This document shows positions 17,405 to 26,537 of a stretch of DNA of 64,000 nt, piece by piece. This stretch comes from JBEGHD01 sp049334165. Lineage in GTDB: Bacteria; Bacteroidota; Bacteroidia; Flavobacteriales_D; Sanyastnellaceae. Location of the stretch: the NCBI GenBank assembly GCA_049334165.1, contig JBEGHD010000004.1; one strand, written 5' to 3'. Positions within the stretch are counted from its first letter, which is position 1. Every line of letters begins with the position of its first letter. The notes under the pieces were generated by a model that saw nothing but the letters and a program-made list of their open reading frames with translations, did not search any database and was not told where the DNA came from. The position numbers were made by a program, and so were the translations under genes.

Positions 17405-17412
17405 CAAAGATA
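17405..17412 (-). promoter_or_regulatory. Candidate -7 element for the C2-like lipoprotein
   Basis: Minus-strand TATCTTTG, identical to the element before the protease gene, predicts a leader of about 20 bases. Confidence 0.45.
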
Positions 17413-17461
17413 GATAACTCTCGCCACATAGAGTTTTGTTCAACTTTTCGACCGACCGAAC

Positions 17462-17489
17462 AAAAAGAAGCCCGACAACGGTCGGGCTT
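17462..17489 (-). terminator. Intrinsic terminator after glnS
   Basis: A perfect 9-bp stem (aagcccgac / gtcgggctt) with a four-base loop. On the minus strand it is followed by C and five T residues, 30 bases past the glnS stop. Confidence 0.85.
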
Positions 17490-17520
17490 TAAATGGGTGG
17501 GATTAAATTCTCTTCAAAAT

Positions 17521-19197
17521 CTATTTTCCTGACTTCTTAGCCCACGTATCTCTTAGCGTCACAGTTCGATTGAAAATGAGATTTTCATCTTTCATGTCAC
17601 GATCTGCACAGAAGTAGCCCAGTCGCTGAAACTGAAAGCGGTCTTCCGGATTAGCGGCTTTGAGGCTCGGTTCAACCTTGCAGTTCTTCAAAACCTGCAA
17701 TGAGTCTGGATTCAGAAAATCCATAAAGGTTTTAGTCTTGTCTGCTTCTGGATCTTCTTCTGTGAAAAGTCGGTCGTAAAGTCGCACTTCAGCATCTATC
17801 GCATGCTCGGCAGAAACCCAGTGCAAGGTTCCTTTCACCTTAAGTCCGCTGGTGTCTTCGCCACTTTTCGATTCGGGGAAATACTTGCAGTGGAGCTCAG
17901 TGATTTTGCCGGTTTTTTCATCCTTCACGTAGTCTTCGCATTCGATGATGTATGCGCCTTTAAGACGAGACATCCTGCCAGGGCCGAGGCGGAAAAACTT
18001 TTTTGGTGGATCTTCCATAAAGTCGTCTTGCTCGATGTAAATCTCTCGACTAAATGGCATCATACGCGATCCAGCAGACTCATCCTCTGGGTTGTTTTCA
18101 ACTTCCAGCTCTTCGGTTTTGCCTTCCGGATAGTTGGTGATCACAACCTTGAGCGGATCGAGAACGGCCATAACTCTTGGCGCTGTTTTATTCAGGTCTT
18201 CGCGAACGCTGTGCTCAAGCATCGAAACATCAATCACGTTGTTTCTCTTGGCCACACCGATTCGCTGAGCAAAATTTCGGATAGAAGCAGGGGAGTAGCC
18301 TCGTCTTCTCAATCCGCTGATGGTTGGCATCCTCGGGTCGTCCCAATCTTCTACAACTCCTTCTTCCACGAGCTTGAGCAATTTTCGCTTGCTCATGATC
18401 GTGTAGCTAAGGTTCAATCTGGCAAATTCAATCTGTTGCGATGGGAAGGTGTTCAACTCTCGCAAAAACCAATCATAGAGCGGTCGGTGCACCTCAAACT
18501 CAAGCGAACAGAGTGAATGCGTGATGCCTTCGATAGAATCGGAAAGACCGTGAGCAAAATCATACATCGGGTAGATGTGCCACTTGTTGCCTGTTCGGTG
18601 ATGTGGGTGATTTTTGATCCGGTACATTGCCGGATCGCGCATGTGCATGTTTGGCGATGACATATCGATTTTGGCCCGTACGACTTTCGATCCGTCCGGG
18701 AATTCACCTTCTTTCATTCGTGCAAACAGGTCGAGGTTTTCTTCTACAGATCGATTGCGGTAAGGACTTTCAGTTCCGGGCTGAGTTGGAGTTCCGCGCG
18801 TAGCGCTTATCTCCTCAACGCTTTGGTCGTCAACGTAGGCCTTTCCTTTCTTTATCAACTCTACAGCATAATCGTAAAGCTTGTCGAAATAATCGGATGC
18901 ATAAAACTCATTTTCGCCCCAGTCGTAACCGAGCCATTTGATGTCGCGCTTTATCGACTCAACATAACGAGACTCTTCCTTCACGGGGTTAGTGTCATCA
19001 AATCGCAAATTTGTGGAACCGTTGTATTGCTGGCCCAATGTGAAATTGAGGACAATACTTTTCGCGTGACCAATGTGCAGGAAGCCATTCGGCTCAGGCG
19101 GGAAACGCGTTTTTATGGTTTCGTGTTTGCCTTCTGCGAGGTCTTTTTCTATTCGCAGTTCGATGAAGTTTTTCGATCCCGTATTCGGATTGCTCAT
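17521..19197 (-). CDS. glnS: Glutaminyl-tRNA synthetase
   Basis: Class I aminoacyl-tRNA synthetase that charges tRNA-Gln directly. The 558 residues match E. coli GlnRS (about 554). The Rossmann core has PPEPNGFLHIGHAKS with HIGH at 41-44 and the KMSKS-type motif MSKRK at 268-272. The C-terminal anticodon-binding beta-barrels close the protein. Bacterial GlnRS descends from a GluRS-like eukaryotic type, and the segment with RFDDTNP fits that group. Its presence implies the cell need not rely only on the amidotransferase route to Gln-tRNA. A near-match to the -7 element (TTACTTTG) lies about 35 bases upstream. Confidence 0.95.
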   Translation of the reverse strand: MSNPNTGSKNFIELRIEKDLAEGKHETIKTRFPPEPNGFLHIGHAKSIVLNFTLGQQYNGSTNLRFDDTNPVKEESRYVESIKRDIKWLGYDWGENEFYASDYFDKLYDYAVELIKKGKAYVDDQSVEEISATRGTPTQPGTESPYRNRSVEENLDLFARMKEGEFPDGSKVVRAKIDMSSPNMHMRDPAMYRIKNHPHHRTGNKWHIYPMYDFAHGLSDSIEGITHSLCSLEFEVHRPLYDWFLRELNTFPSQQIEFARLNLSYTIMSKRKLLKLVEEGVVEDWDDPRMPTISGLRRRGYSPASIRNFAQRIGVAKRNNVIDVSMLEHSVREDLNKTAPRVMAVLDPLKVVITNYPEGKTEELEVENNPEDESAGSRMMPFSREIYIEQDDFMEDPPKKFFRLGPGRMSRLKGAYIIECEDYVKDEKTGKITELHCKYFPESKSGEDTSGLKVKGTLHWVSAEHAIDAEVRLYDRLFTEEDPEADKTKTFMDFLNPDSLQVLKNCKVEPSLKAANPEDRFQFQRLGYFCADRDMKDENLIFNRTVTLRDTWAKKSGK

Positions 19198-19321
19198 GAG
19201 TTTGTGTGATTATGCTTTTTCGTGGAGCAAAGTAAATAAGATTACCCCAATTGATCGCATCTTTTGCGCGAATTCCAGCACGAAGAGTTCACTATTGATC
19301 TAAAAGAAATGCTTAATGCTG

Positions 19322-21529
19322 CTAATCTTCTCTTCTCACGAAAGCGCGAATTTCCAAAACTCTTGGTTCTGGTTGATTATTTACATAAAAAAGTACTCTG
19401 CGCCATACTTCACCCCTGTAACCTTCAGAGTTGAAAGAAAACTCAAACTCCAGGGTATCGCCAGGAGAAATGTATTCGCCAGGGAGAGAACCGCTTATGC
19501 AATCGCAGGAGACGATCACCGAATCGATGGACATGGTGTCTACAAAACTATTTGATAGCGAATAGGTAAATGGGATGGCCATTTCTGGAGGCACGTCACC
19601 GAGATCAATTTCGGAAATTTCAACCTTGTTTGTGTCGCGTTGAACGCTCATGATTTCGATTTTCCTCTCGAGAGAGGCGGCAACACTGTAGATGGATTGA
19701 TCTTCATCTTGCAGTTCATCGCTGACATCTGCAGCGGCCTTGGTTTCACCAAATGGGATTTCAATGATTTCCAGACTACCACCAGAAGCTGCGGAATCAG
19801 CAAAATAGGGCAGGAGCTTCCCAGATTCGTATTCCCGAAGGTAGTTTACAAGGCTGTTGATTCTTCTTTTCGCCAGGTGCTCGTTGTAGTCAGATTTGGC
19901 TCTGGGGCTGGCAAAACCACGAATGGCGAGTTCCACCTCTTTTCCATCTTCAAGTTCCTTTTCCAGCAGCGAAATAAACGTATTCAAATCGTCCATTCCT
20001 TTCTCCACGAAGAGGGAGAAAAACTCTTCCATCTCGTGCACCTTTTCCTCTTTCGCCTCAGCGCTTAGGCCTTTAGAAACGCGATTGATATAGTTTTCTC
20101 TTCGTGAAAGGTAATCTTCGTAAGTCTGAAGATAAGTCAGTTCTGTGGTTGTGTCCAGGGTTGCAGGATTTGGCCGGTCGTTGTGAAAGTAGAGTGTAAC
20201 AGGAAGGTAGTCGTTGAGCTCTTCCAGGCTGGCGTATTCGCTTGTGTCGATTTCGGTAGAGTCGGTGTAAGAAAAAGCATAGAGATCTGTGCAACAAGTC
20301 TCTCCCTTGTCGTGGAGTGACCCAGGTCTGTTGCTTACCAAAAATCCTGCGTTCCACTCTTTTGAATAAGTGTAGTAAAGATCGTTAACTCTCGAATTTA
20401 GTGGCTCACCGAGATTGATTGGCTGCTGAAACTTATCGGGCCTTCCCTCGGAGAAGAATAAGTCGAATCCGCCAAACCCTTCGTGCCAGTCGCTACTGAA
20501 GTAGAGTTTATTATCCAGATAAAATGGCGCGACTTCACTGTCGATGGAGTTTAAAACTGGTCCAACATTTTTCGGTTTAGAAAAATCTGTGCCTTCACCT
20601 TGACTGTACCAAATGTCCATTTTACCTTCTCCACCGGGGCGATCTGATGCGAAAAAGAGAACACCATTTTCTCCGATCATAGAAAAGTGAGGCATTGTCG
20701 AGTTGTATCCTTCAGCATTCACACTTTCCAGCAAATGGATGTTTGTCCAGCTATCACCATTTTTCTGAGCTGTAAAAATCTGGCAGTTCGATTGGCCTTC
20801 ACATCTCGAAAAATAAACTCGCTTCCCGTCAGGTGTGAAAGTGAGATTTGCCTGGTGGTATCCGTTGCGATTGATGCTAGAGTCGAGTAGAAGTGGCTCT
20901 CCGAACCTGTCAAAGGCCATTTGACTGGCGTAAATTTTTGCCGTTGGCAACGACTCAGAATCGACTGCTCCCGTCTTTAGCCGAGCGAAGTAAAGGGTGC
21001 TATCGGGTCCTGGAAAGGGAGCTAGCTCGGCATTCACTGTGTTGACTGAACTTGAGATGTGCCTGATTTCAACTTCACCCGAATCTAACCTGGCGTTCAT
21101 TGCAAATAGAAGGGATTCTATTTCCTGCTCGGTTTTCTTGAATTCGTAAGTCTCCTCTTCTCTTCGTACCTGTCGGTGGTAGCGTTTGAAGTTCCTCAAA
21201 GATTCGCGGTAGTTGCCATTCAGTTTTTGCATCGCAGCCAAATAGAAGAGTCCTTTTTCAAAAATTCTTCCGCGGTCTTTGTGGTATGCCTTGTCGTAAA
21301 GTCGCTCGGCTTCCTGATATTGCTTGCTGAGCCTCAGTGCTTCTGCATATTTTACAGTGAGGTCGAAGCTAGTGGAATCGAGGAGCCAGGCCTCGTGGTA
21401 GCGCTGAGTTGCAGTGTAGTACTCACCTCTTTCCATTGCCTGATCTCCAGATTCTATCCAGGTGGAAGCTTTTTGAGCAAAAACTACCAGAGGCATGAAT
21501 AGCAACCAAACAATTATCGAATACCGCAT
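19322..21529 (-). CDS. PorE-like TPR / PD40 propeller / OmpA-like protein with a C-terminal DUF1573-like domain
   Basis: 735 residues from the start MRYSIIVWLLF, which opens a signal peptide ending VVFAQ; upstream in-frame ATGs would overlap the divergent gene. In order: TPR helices (about 25-150), PD40/WD40-like blades (about 150-430; FTPDGKRVYFSRCEG, FFASDRPGGEGKMDIWY, YFSSDWHEGFGGFD), a helical stretch, an OmpA-like domain with IRGFASPRAKSDYNEHLAKRRI near 560-590, and a final beta domain with CDCISGSLPGEYISPGDTL resembling DUF1573. The first three parts match the plan of T9SS component PorE, which normally ends in the OmpA domain. An envelope or peptidoglycan-associated role is likely. Confidence 0.7.
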   Translation of the reverse strand: MRYSIIVWLLFMPLVVFAQKASTWIESGDQAMERGEYYTATQRYHEAWLLDSTSFDLTVKYAEALRLSKQYQEAERLYDKAYHKDRGRIFEKGLFYLAAMQKLNGNYRESLRNFKRYHRQVRREEETYEFKKTEQEIESLLFAMNARLDSGEVEIRHISSSVNTVNAELAPFPGPDSTLYFARLKTGAVDSESLPTAKIYASQMAFDRFGEPLLLDSSINRNGYHQANLTFTPDGKRVYFSRCEGQSNCQIFTAQKNGDSWTNIHLLESVNAEGYNSTMPHFSMIGENGVLFFASDRPGGEGKMDIWYSQGEGTDFSKPKNVGPVLNSIDSEVAPFYLDNKLYFSSDWHEGFGGFDLFFSEGRPDKFQQPINLGEPLNSRVNDLYYTYSKEWNAGFLVSNRPGSLHDKGETCCTDLYAFSYTDSTEIDTSEYASLEELNDYLPVTLYFHNDRPNPATLDTTTELTYLQTYEDYLSRRENYINRVSKGLSAEAKEEKVHEMEEFFSLFVEKGMDDLNTFISLLEKELEDGKEVELAIRGFASPRAKSDYNEHLAKRRINSLVNYLREYESGKLLPYFADSAASGGSLEIIEIPFGETKAAADVSDELQDEDQSIYSVAASLERKIEIMSVQRDTNKVEISEIDLGDVPPEMAIPFTYSLSNSFVDTMSIDSVIVSCDCISGSLPGEYISPGDTLEFEFSFNSEGYRGEVWRRVLFYVNNQPEPRVLEIRAFVRRED

Positions 21530-21612
21530 GAGGCGAAGATAGCAACTCAAATTACTACTTTCACTAAAACTCTTCAGCGAACATTCTGCCAAATTGAGAC
21601 CTTTGTTAGAAT

Positions 21613-22398
21613 ATGTGCACAATCGCTTTTACACTCAGAGAGAATCAGGAATATCCTTTCGTATTGATTGGTAATCGAGATGAATTTTACAGGCGCCCCA
21701 CTGAACCAATGCACTGGTGGAATGGTGACAGGCGTCAGCCAAGTGGGCCGAAAGACATGCTGGCAGGCAAGGATCTCGATGCTGGCGGAACGTGGATGGG
21801 ACTGACAGCCACGGGTAAGTTTGCGGCAATCACCAATTTCAGAGACCTGGATAATTTGAAAGAGAATGCCCCATCACGAGGAGCTCTCGTTAATGAGTTT
21901 TTGCAATCGGCTGTTTCACCAGAGGAATTTATGGAGAAACTTGAAAAAACAGGAAATCAGTACAACGGCTTTAACCTGCTTTTTGGAACGCTTCACGATC
22001 TAAACTACTACACGAATTACAACAGACTGGATCGTAACCTTGCCTCTGGAGTGCACGGCATCAGTAATGCCTATCTCAACGATAAATGGCCGAAAGTGGA
22101 ACTGTTAAAAAGTCGCCTCAGGTCCTCACTTCGAAGCGAGCATCTAAATGTTGACGAACTGTTGGACCATCTGTCGAGTAGAGAGAAATTCACAGAAAAT
22201 TTGCCAGACACCGGACTTTCAGAAGAAATGGAAAAAGAAGTTTCTGCAACATGTATTGTCACTCCTGACTATGGTACGCGGGTTTCCACCGTTATTACAA
22301 TGAACAAACGCGGGGTTGTATCGGCAACAGAACTAAATAGGCAAACGGGGGAGAGAAAAGAGTACCAGTTTACCTTGCTACAAAAAGCAATTTTTTAA
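21613..22398 (+). CDS. NRDE (TANGO2-like) family protein
   Basis: 261 residues opening MCTIAFTLRENQEYPFVLIG and then NRDEFYRRPTEP, the motif that names the family. Cys2 follows the initiator Met, as in Ntn-hydrolase-like members where it becomes the N-terminal residue. The GGTWMGLT and NFRD segments are also typical. The biochemical role of the family is not settled; eukaryotic TANGO2 has been linked to heme or lipid handling. It is divergent from the PorE-like gene (83 bases between starts), with a near -7 match GACCTTTG seven bases before ATG. Its stop overlaps the convergent M48 gene by four bases. Confidence 0.85.
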   Translation: MCTIAFTLRENQEYPFVLIGNRDEFYRRPTEPMHWWNGDRRQPSGPKDMLAGKDLDAGGTWMGLTATGKFAAITNFRDLDNLKENAPSRGALVNEFLQSAVSPEEFMEKLEKTGNQYNGFNLLFGTLHDLNYYTNYNRLDRNLASGVHGISNAYLNDKWPKVELLKSRLRSSLRSEHLNVDELLDHLSSREKFTENLPDTGLSEEMEKEVSATCIVTPDYGTRVSTVITMNKRGVVSATELNRQTGERKEYQFTLLQKAIF

Positions 22399-23189
22399 GG
22401 ATTGTAATATTCTAGCGCTTCTGGCAGAAATGCCTGCAGGTCGCTAATGCGAGTATCGTGACTGGGGTGAGTACTTAAAAACTCCGGTGGCTGCTGACCG
22501 CCAGATTGTTCGCTCATCCTTTGCCAAAAATCCACCGCTTCTCTGGGATCGTAGCCGGCCATTGCCATAAATATCAATCCCATTTTATCTGCTTCGGATT
22601 CGTGTTGGCGACTAAAGGCAAGCTGGCCCAATTGTGAACCAACACCGTAAGAAAGCAAAAATAGGTTCTGAGCCTGCTCTGGCTTTTCGTCCATCAGCAC
22701 TGAGAGCGCGATTCCACCTGCCTGAATAGCCAGTTGCTGACTCATTCTTTCATTACCATGTCGGGCGATAGCGTGAGCAATCTCGTGCCCCATTACCACA
22801 GCAATGCCTTCATCTGTCTCGCAGATTGGAAGTATTCCAGTGTAAAAAACGACTTTCCCACCGGGCATGCACCAGGCGTTTACCATGTTGTCTTGCACTA
22901 AATTAAACTCCCACTCAAACCCTTCAATACGGTCTGTCAGTTTGTTGTCCTTCATGTATTTCTCGACTGAAGCAGCAATCTTATTTCCAATCGATTTGAT
23001 ATTTTGAGCACGGCTGTCGGAGCTTGAAACCACATTGCTCGAATCCAGGAATTGATCATAAGAAGTGTAGCTCATGGAGAGCATCTGGCTTTCGGGAAGT
23101 AGGTTCACTTGTTTTCTGCCAGTGATCGGAACTCGAGCGCATGCCACTACCATGGCGGTGAGCAGCAAATAGATAAATATTTTCTTCAT
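22395..23189 (-). CDS. M48-family metallopeptidase lipoprotein (BepA/LoiP-like)
   Basis: 264 residues with a lipoprotein signal peptide (lipobox VVAC, C17) followed by VPITGRKQVNLLPE, the usual opening of this group. The zinc site is H135-E-x-x-H139 (GHEIAHAIARHG), and a downstream SRQHESEADKMGL supplies the third ligand. Relatives cleave or refold misassembled outer-membrane proteins on the periplasmic face. Probably a single gene, convergent with the NRDE gene and nine bases after clpS, so it may be co-transcribed with clpS. Confidence 0.9.
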   Translation of the reverse strand: MKKIFIYLLLTAMVVACARVPITGRKQVNLLPESQMLSMSYTSYDQFLDSSNVVSSSDSRAQNIKSIGNKIAASVEKYMKDNKLTDRIEGFEWEFNLVQDNMVNAWCMPGGKVVFYTGILPICETDEGIAVVMGHEIAHAIARHGNERMSQQLAIQAGGIALSVLMDEKPEQAQNLFLLSYGVGSQLGQLAFSRQHESEADKMGLIFMAMAGYDPREAVDFWQRMSEQSGGQQPPEFLSTHPSHDTRISDLQAFLPEALEYYNP

Positions 23190-23198
23190 TTTGGGTGG

Positions 23199-23501
23199 TT
23201 AGTTGATTTCAGCAGTCAATCCGCGGTCGAGCAATCCGTGGCACATCGGCTCCAACTTTTCAATCGGGCCCTCTTTCACCTTGCATCGGCCTTTGTAGTG
23301 AACAAGCAGCGTGCACTGCTCAGCCTGAAGCACATCGTGTCCACAAATTTTTATAAGCGACTCGATGACAAAATCAAATGTGTTCACGTTGTCATCGTAA
23401 AGAATTAATCCTTTTTGATCGCCCGTTTTGGTTTTTTCCAAAATGAGCTCTTCAGTCTCTGTTTGGCCTCCTGAAATTATTTGATTCATTTGTTTTTTCA
23501 T
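23199..23501 (-). CDS. clpS: ATP-dependent Clp protease adaptor
   Basis: Delivers N-degron substrates to ClpAP/ClpCP. The 100-residue protein has the core LILYDDNVNTFDFVIESL, in which the acidic/Asn motif near the substrate pocket is conserved, then CTLLVHYKGRCKVKEG and LLDRGLTAEI. It is the right length for ClpS. The start could be this ATG or the next one twelve bases downstream (MNQIISGG). The TAAATTTG element just upstream leaves four or sixteen leader bases respectively. It precedes the M48 peptidase gene by nine bases. Confidence 0.88.
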   Translation of the reverse strand: MKKQMNQIISGGQTETEELILEKTKTGDQKGLILYDDNVNTFDFVIESLIKICGHDVLQAEQCTLLVHYKGRCKVKEGPIEKLEPMCHGLLDRGLTAEIN

Positions 23502-23509
23502 CTCTTTTG

Positions 23510-23517
23510 CAAATTTA
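23510..23517 (-). promoter_or_regulatory. Candidate -7 element for clpS
   Basis: Minus-strand TAAATTTG, an exact match, ends eight bases before the upstream clpS ATG. A TTTTG lies about 24 bases further upstream and is a possible -33 element. Confidence 0.5.
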
Positions 23518-23596
23518 AAGAAATAAGAACTTTGATTTGTTCAAAAGCTCTGCTTTAAAGAGTGATCCATACACTAGCTATTGCATCGACTTTTGA

Positions 23597-23604
23597 TATA
23601 TTTG
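23597..23604 (+). promoter_or_regulatory. Candidate -7 element for the LytTR response regulator
   Basis: TATATTTG matches TAnnTTTG exactly and predicts a leader of about 80 bases before the ATG at 23690. Confidence 0.4.
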
Positions 23605-23689
23605 ACCAGCGCTTTTTAACATCGCAAAAGGATTGGAACCAACAGTACTCTTGTGACGTTGAAAATTACCTATGAGATAACCCTTTGAT

Positions 23690-24442
23690 ATGGAAGAGAG
23701 AATTCGAATAATGGTTGTGGAGGATGATCAGGTTGTCCGAACCAATCTGGAGATTTTACTCAAAGAAGAAAACCACGAACTTACTGGTGTTGTTGATAAT
23801 GCAGCTGATGCACTAAAGTTGTTTTCAGAGGTACGCCCCGATTTAATCATCAGTGATATTAATATCAATGGCGATGTGGACGGGATCGAATTGATTAAGT
23901 CCATCAACGAGATAGAAAAAGTCCCTGTTTTGTTCATCACGTCAATCGATGAAAAATCAGTATTCGAAAAGGCTAAAAGCGCCAATCCTTATGCATTTAT
24001 CACAAAACCGATTCAGAGAGACCTTCTGGAAAGAAGCATCGAATTGGCTTTTCAGAATGCCGGCAAATTTGCCGACACGGATGATCAGAGCGAAGAAGAT
24101 GAATGGAGTGAAGATGTGATGCTTAAAGATTGCTTCTTTACCAAGATTGGAAATAAGCTCAAGAAGATCAAACTCGAGGACATCGATTACATTGAAGTAG
24201 AAGGAAAGTACTGCTCCGTAGTGGTAAACAACAGAAGAATCAATGTGAAGATTTCGCTCAAGGATTTTCTTCAAAAGCTTCCCGAAAAGCAGTTTCTCAG
24301 AATCAGCAGAAACTTTGTAGTGAACGTAGATAAAATCGAGGACATCGATACATTCAATTATCAGCTCAAGCTTGGAGATCGCGAAATCCCTATAAGCCGC
24401 ACTTACAAGGATGACCTGATCAAGCGACTAAATCTGATTTAA
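23690..24442 (+). CDS. Response regulator, REC plus LytTR DNA-binding domain
   Basis: 250 residues. The receiver domain has the acidic pair D12/D13, phospho-acceptor D56 (LIISDININGD), T84 and K106 (FITKPI). An acidic linker (DTDDQSEEDEWSED) leads to a LytTR domain with KLEDIDYIEVEGKYCSV and FLRISRNFVVNVDKI. LytTR regulators bind DNA as dimers and usually pair with 7TM or LytS-type kinases. No kinase gene is adjacent, so the partner is elsewhere. It is convergent with the DUF3810 gene and has a -7 element upstream. Confidence 0.9.
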   Translation: MEERIRIMVVEDDQVVRTNLEILLKEENHELTGVVDNAADALKLFSEVRPDLIISDININGDVDGIELIKSINEIEKVPVLFITSIDEKSVFEKAKSANPYAFITKPIQRDLLERSIELAFQNAGKFADTDDQSEEDEWSEDVMLKDCFFTKIGNKLKKIKLEDIDYIEVEGKYCSVVVNNRRINVKISLKDFLQKLPEKQFLRISRNFVVNVDKIEDIDTFNYQLKLGDREIPISRTYKDDLIKRLNLI

Positions 24443-24467
24443 GCAAAAGTCGGTTTTAAAGATCAGT

Positions 24468-25541
24468 CTACTTTTCCTTCTGATTGCCAATTTGTCTATC
24501 ATTCAAATTCCAGCTGTGCGCGAGCATGATTAGATCATCGTAGCTGTCGATGCCTTTTTCCACGCCCTGGGCCTTTAGGTAAGCATTGTTGACCTGAGCC
24601 GAAAGCTGAGGGAAAAAGTCTTCGTACTTCGATACATCCCTGGATATCAGATCTATGTCGGCCAGAATGTTATCAGGAATCTCCTGATAAAGCTGATGAA
24701 ACTCTTCAGGATGAGCTCTGGAGATCGCCATGAGTAAATGACGAAACAATACAAAGTCCGCAATATAATTCAAGGAAGGTTCGGTAGTGTTCTTCAATGC
24801 GATGTAAGCCACGAAGTTCGCTTCACCTTCATCTGTAATTCCATATCCATGTGCCATTTCGTGGGCGATGGTAAAAACTCTCGGGATTGTGGTGAGACTC
24901 CCGTCCACCATTCCTTCGCCAGAGAAGGGAAGATAAAATCCGTGGATACTCAATCTTCTGATAAAACCGCTGCCGGTTTCTCGGCACGTCACATTGGTGT
25001 AGGCGGGGAGTCCAGCGGCAGAAATAGCATCCTTTACCTGTGCACGAATTTTTTTCACTGTGTTGTCGGGGAGCTTCGAGTCACTCATTGCGCCTCCCTG
25101 AATGTAGTCACGGTTGATTTCTGCTTCTACCAGTGTTGAGCGATAAAACGAGATTAGGTCGGGCGATTCGCTTTGTTCCAGGCCGGCCAATTCTTGATAG
25201 TCGGACAAAGGGTAGTGAAAACCCCAAAGCGTTAAAAACCAAAAAACAACGAAACCAATCACGCTCAGTCCGTTGGTGATTCTCTTTTTAATTGAGGGTT
25301 TTGGTTTGCGATCTTTCAAAAAATACTTGAGCAAGAATAGGACAAGTAAGATCAACAATACCCAAAACCCTGAGATAGGCAGTAACCCAAGCGTATTGTC
25401 CAGAATCACTCTTACGAGAGGGAAAACAAGAGTCCTGTAGAGCCATTCGCCAAGGGGTGGAAAGATAGAAAACAAGAGCCTCAGGAGTAGGGCGCCCAGT
25501 CCGAGCCAAATCCAAATGTGTTTGGTGAATTTTTCTTTCAT
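24468..25541 (-). CDS. DUF3810 family membrane protein with zinc-protease-like motif
   Basis: 357 residues. Two or three N-terminal transmembrane segments (within 10-115) are followed by a soluble domain containing H227-E-M-A-H231 (TIAHEMAHGYG) and then E240 in DEGEANF, a gluzincin-like HExxH plus downstream Glu layout. This fits DUF3810, a Bacteroidota/Firmicutes family with no assigned function; peptidase activity is inferred from the motif. It lies last in a tight operon, three bases after the GH113-like gene. A role in envelope maintenance is a guess. Confidence 0.75.
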   Translation of the reverse strand: MKEKFTKHIWIWLGLGALLLRLLFSIFPPLGEWLYRTLVFPLVRVILDNTLGLLPISGFWVLLILLVLFLLKYFLKDRKPKPSIKKRITNGLSVIGFVVFWFLTLWGFHYPLSDYQELAGLEQSESPDLISFYRSTLVEAEINRDYIQGGAMSDSKLPDNTVKKIRAQVKDAISAAGLPAYTNVTCRETGSGFIRRLSIHGFYLPFSGEGMVDGSLTTIPRVFTIAHEMAHGYGITDEGEANFVAYIALKNTTEPSLNYIADFVLFRHLLMAISRAHPEEFHQLYQEIPDNILADIDLISRDVSKYEDFFPQLSAQVNNAYLKAQGVEKGIDSYDDLIMLAHSWNLNDRQIGNQKEK

Positions 25542-25544
25542 CTA

Positions 25545-26537
25545 TTATTTCCAGGCGAACCACTTTCGCACAACCTCCTCGGCAGGCTTGTTTTGTGGTG
25601 TAAACCGGTTGTTTTGGTTAGGATCAATTTTTTCGTCTTCTGCATGCCATTTCCACAGAAATCCACCGGCAAACCAGTGCTCCGGCCAAAATACGTTGAA
25701 AATAGCATCGAGCGCATTTGTTTGAGCTTCTAAATTTAATGATTCATTGCGATGGCTTTCCCAGGGGCGCCTGGTTGTGAAATCAACGCTGCGATAGCCG
25801 AATTCTGTGAATAAGACTTGAAGGCTCTTTGACATGCTGAATGCCTTTAGCTCCTGGTAGTGCGGCTGCCAGGATTTGATGATGTCACTTGTTATTGGAG
25901 TCTGGTTTTCATCGAGGGGAAAATAAGCGTCTACTCCGATATAGTCTAGCTCTTTCCAAAAAGGGAACCTTTGATATTCGTCCCAGTTGGCAGCATAAAC
26001 AAGCTTACCTGAAAACACTTGTCGTACATCACGGATTAGCGCTGACCAGAATTCTAATCTCTCGGTTACAAATGTCTCGAGTTCTGTTCCGATACAAAAA
26101 AGGTCGAGTTGATATTCTTCGCTCATGCGAGCGTAAAGCAAAATGTATTCTCTGTAATTCGATTCCCAGGTGATCCAATCCTCTTCAGTCTCAAATTCAA
26201 GGTCGCCTGTGTAAGCTCCGTGACCAATCCAAAGGTGAGGTTTAATCATCACCTTCATGTTGTTTGATTTGGCCATCTCTACGCACTTTTGAACCCCTTC
26301 AGCTTTTTCACCCCACCACTGACGGTCGGTGTTGTAAATCAAATCACCACTGTTTTGCCTCACAAAAGCATAAGGCATTAGGGCTACCCAATTGGCATTG
26401 GTCTCTTCAATTTGATCAAAACAGCTTTGTTCTACAGGAGTGGGGTGACCAACCAGGCTAACGCCATTGATCTTTTGGGCGGAAGCAAAAGCCGACCATG
26501 ATAAAAAAAGAGATGCTAAAACCAGTCTCAGGTTCAT
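25545..26537 (-). CDS. GH113-like glycoside hydrolase, exported
   Basis: 330 residues with a signal peptide ending AFASA-Q. A TIM-barrel follows with the GH113 layout: KPHLWIGHG, acid/base E152 in FCIGTELE, GVDAYFPL, and nucleophile E245 in LFTEFGYRS. The spacing resembles Alicyclobacillus beta-mannanase ManA (E151 and E231, recalled). Substrate is unknown; beta-mannan or a related polymer is possible. Its start overlaps the photolyase-like stop by four bases and the DUF3810 gene follows after three, so all three should be translated from one message. Confidence 0.8.
   Translation of the reverse strand: MNLRLVLASLFLSWSAFASAQKINGVSLVGHPTPVEQSCFDQIEETNANWVALMPYAFVRQNSGDLIYNTDRQWWGEKAEGVQKCVEMAKSNNMKVMIKPHLWIGHGAYTGDLEFETEEDWITWESNYREYILLYARMSEEYQLDLFCIGTELETFVTERLEFWSALIRDVRQVFSGKLVYAANWDEYQRFPFWKELDYIGVDAYFPLDENQTPITSDIIKSWQPHYQELKAFSMSKSLQVLFTEFGYRSVDFTTRRPWESHRNESLNLEAQTNALDAIFNVFWPEHWFAGGFLWKWHAEDEKIDPNQNNRFTPQNKPAEEVVRKWFAWK

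Noticed and set aside
17803..18516. A 237-codon open frame on the plus strand inside glnS
   Set aside because: Antisense to a well-conserved synthetase, with no homology-like pattern; the frame is open because of codon bias on the other strand.
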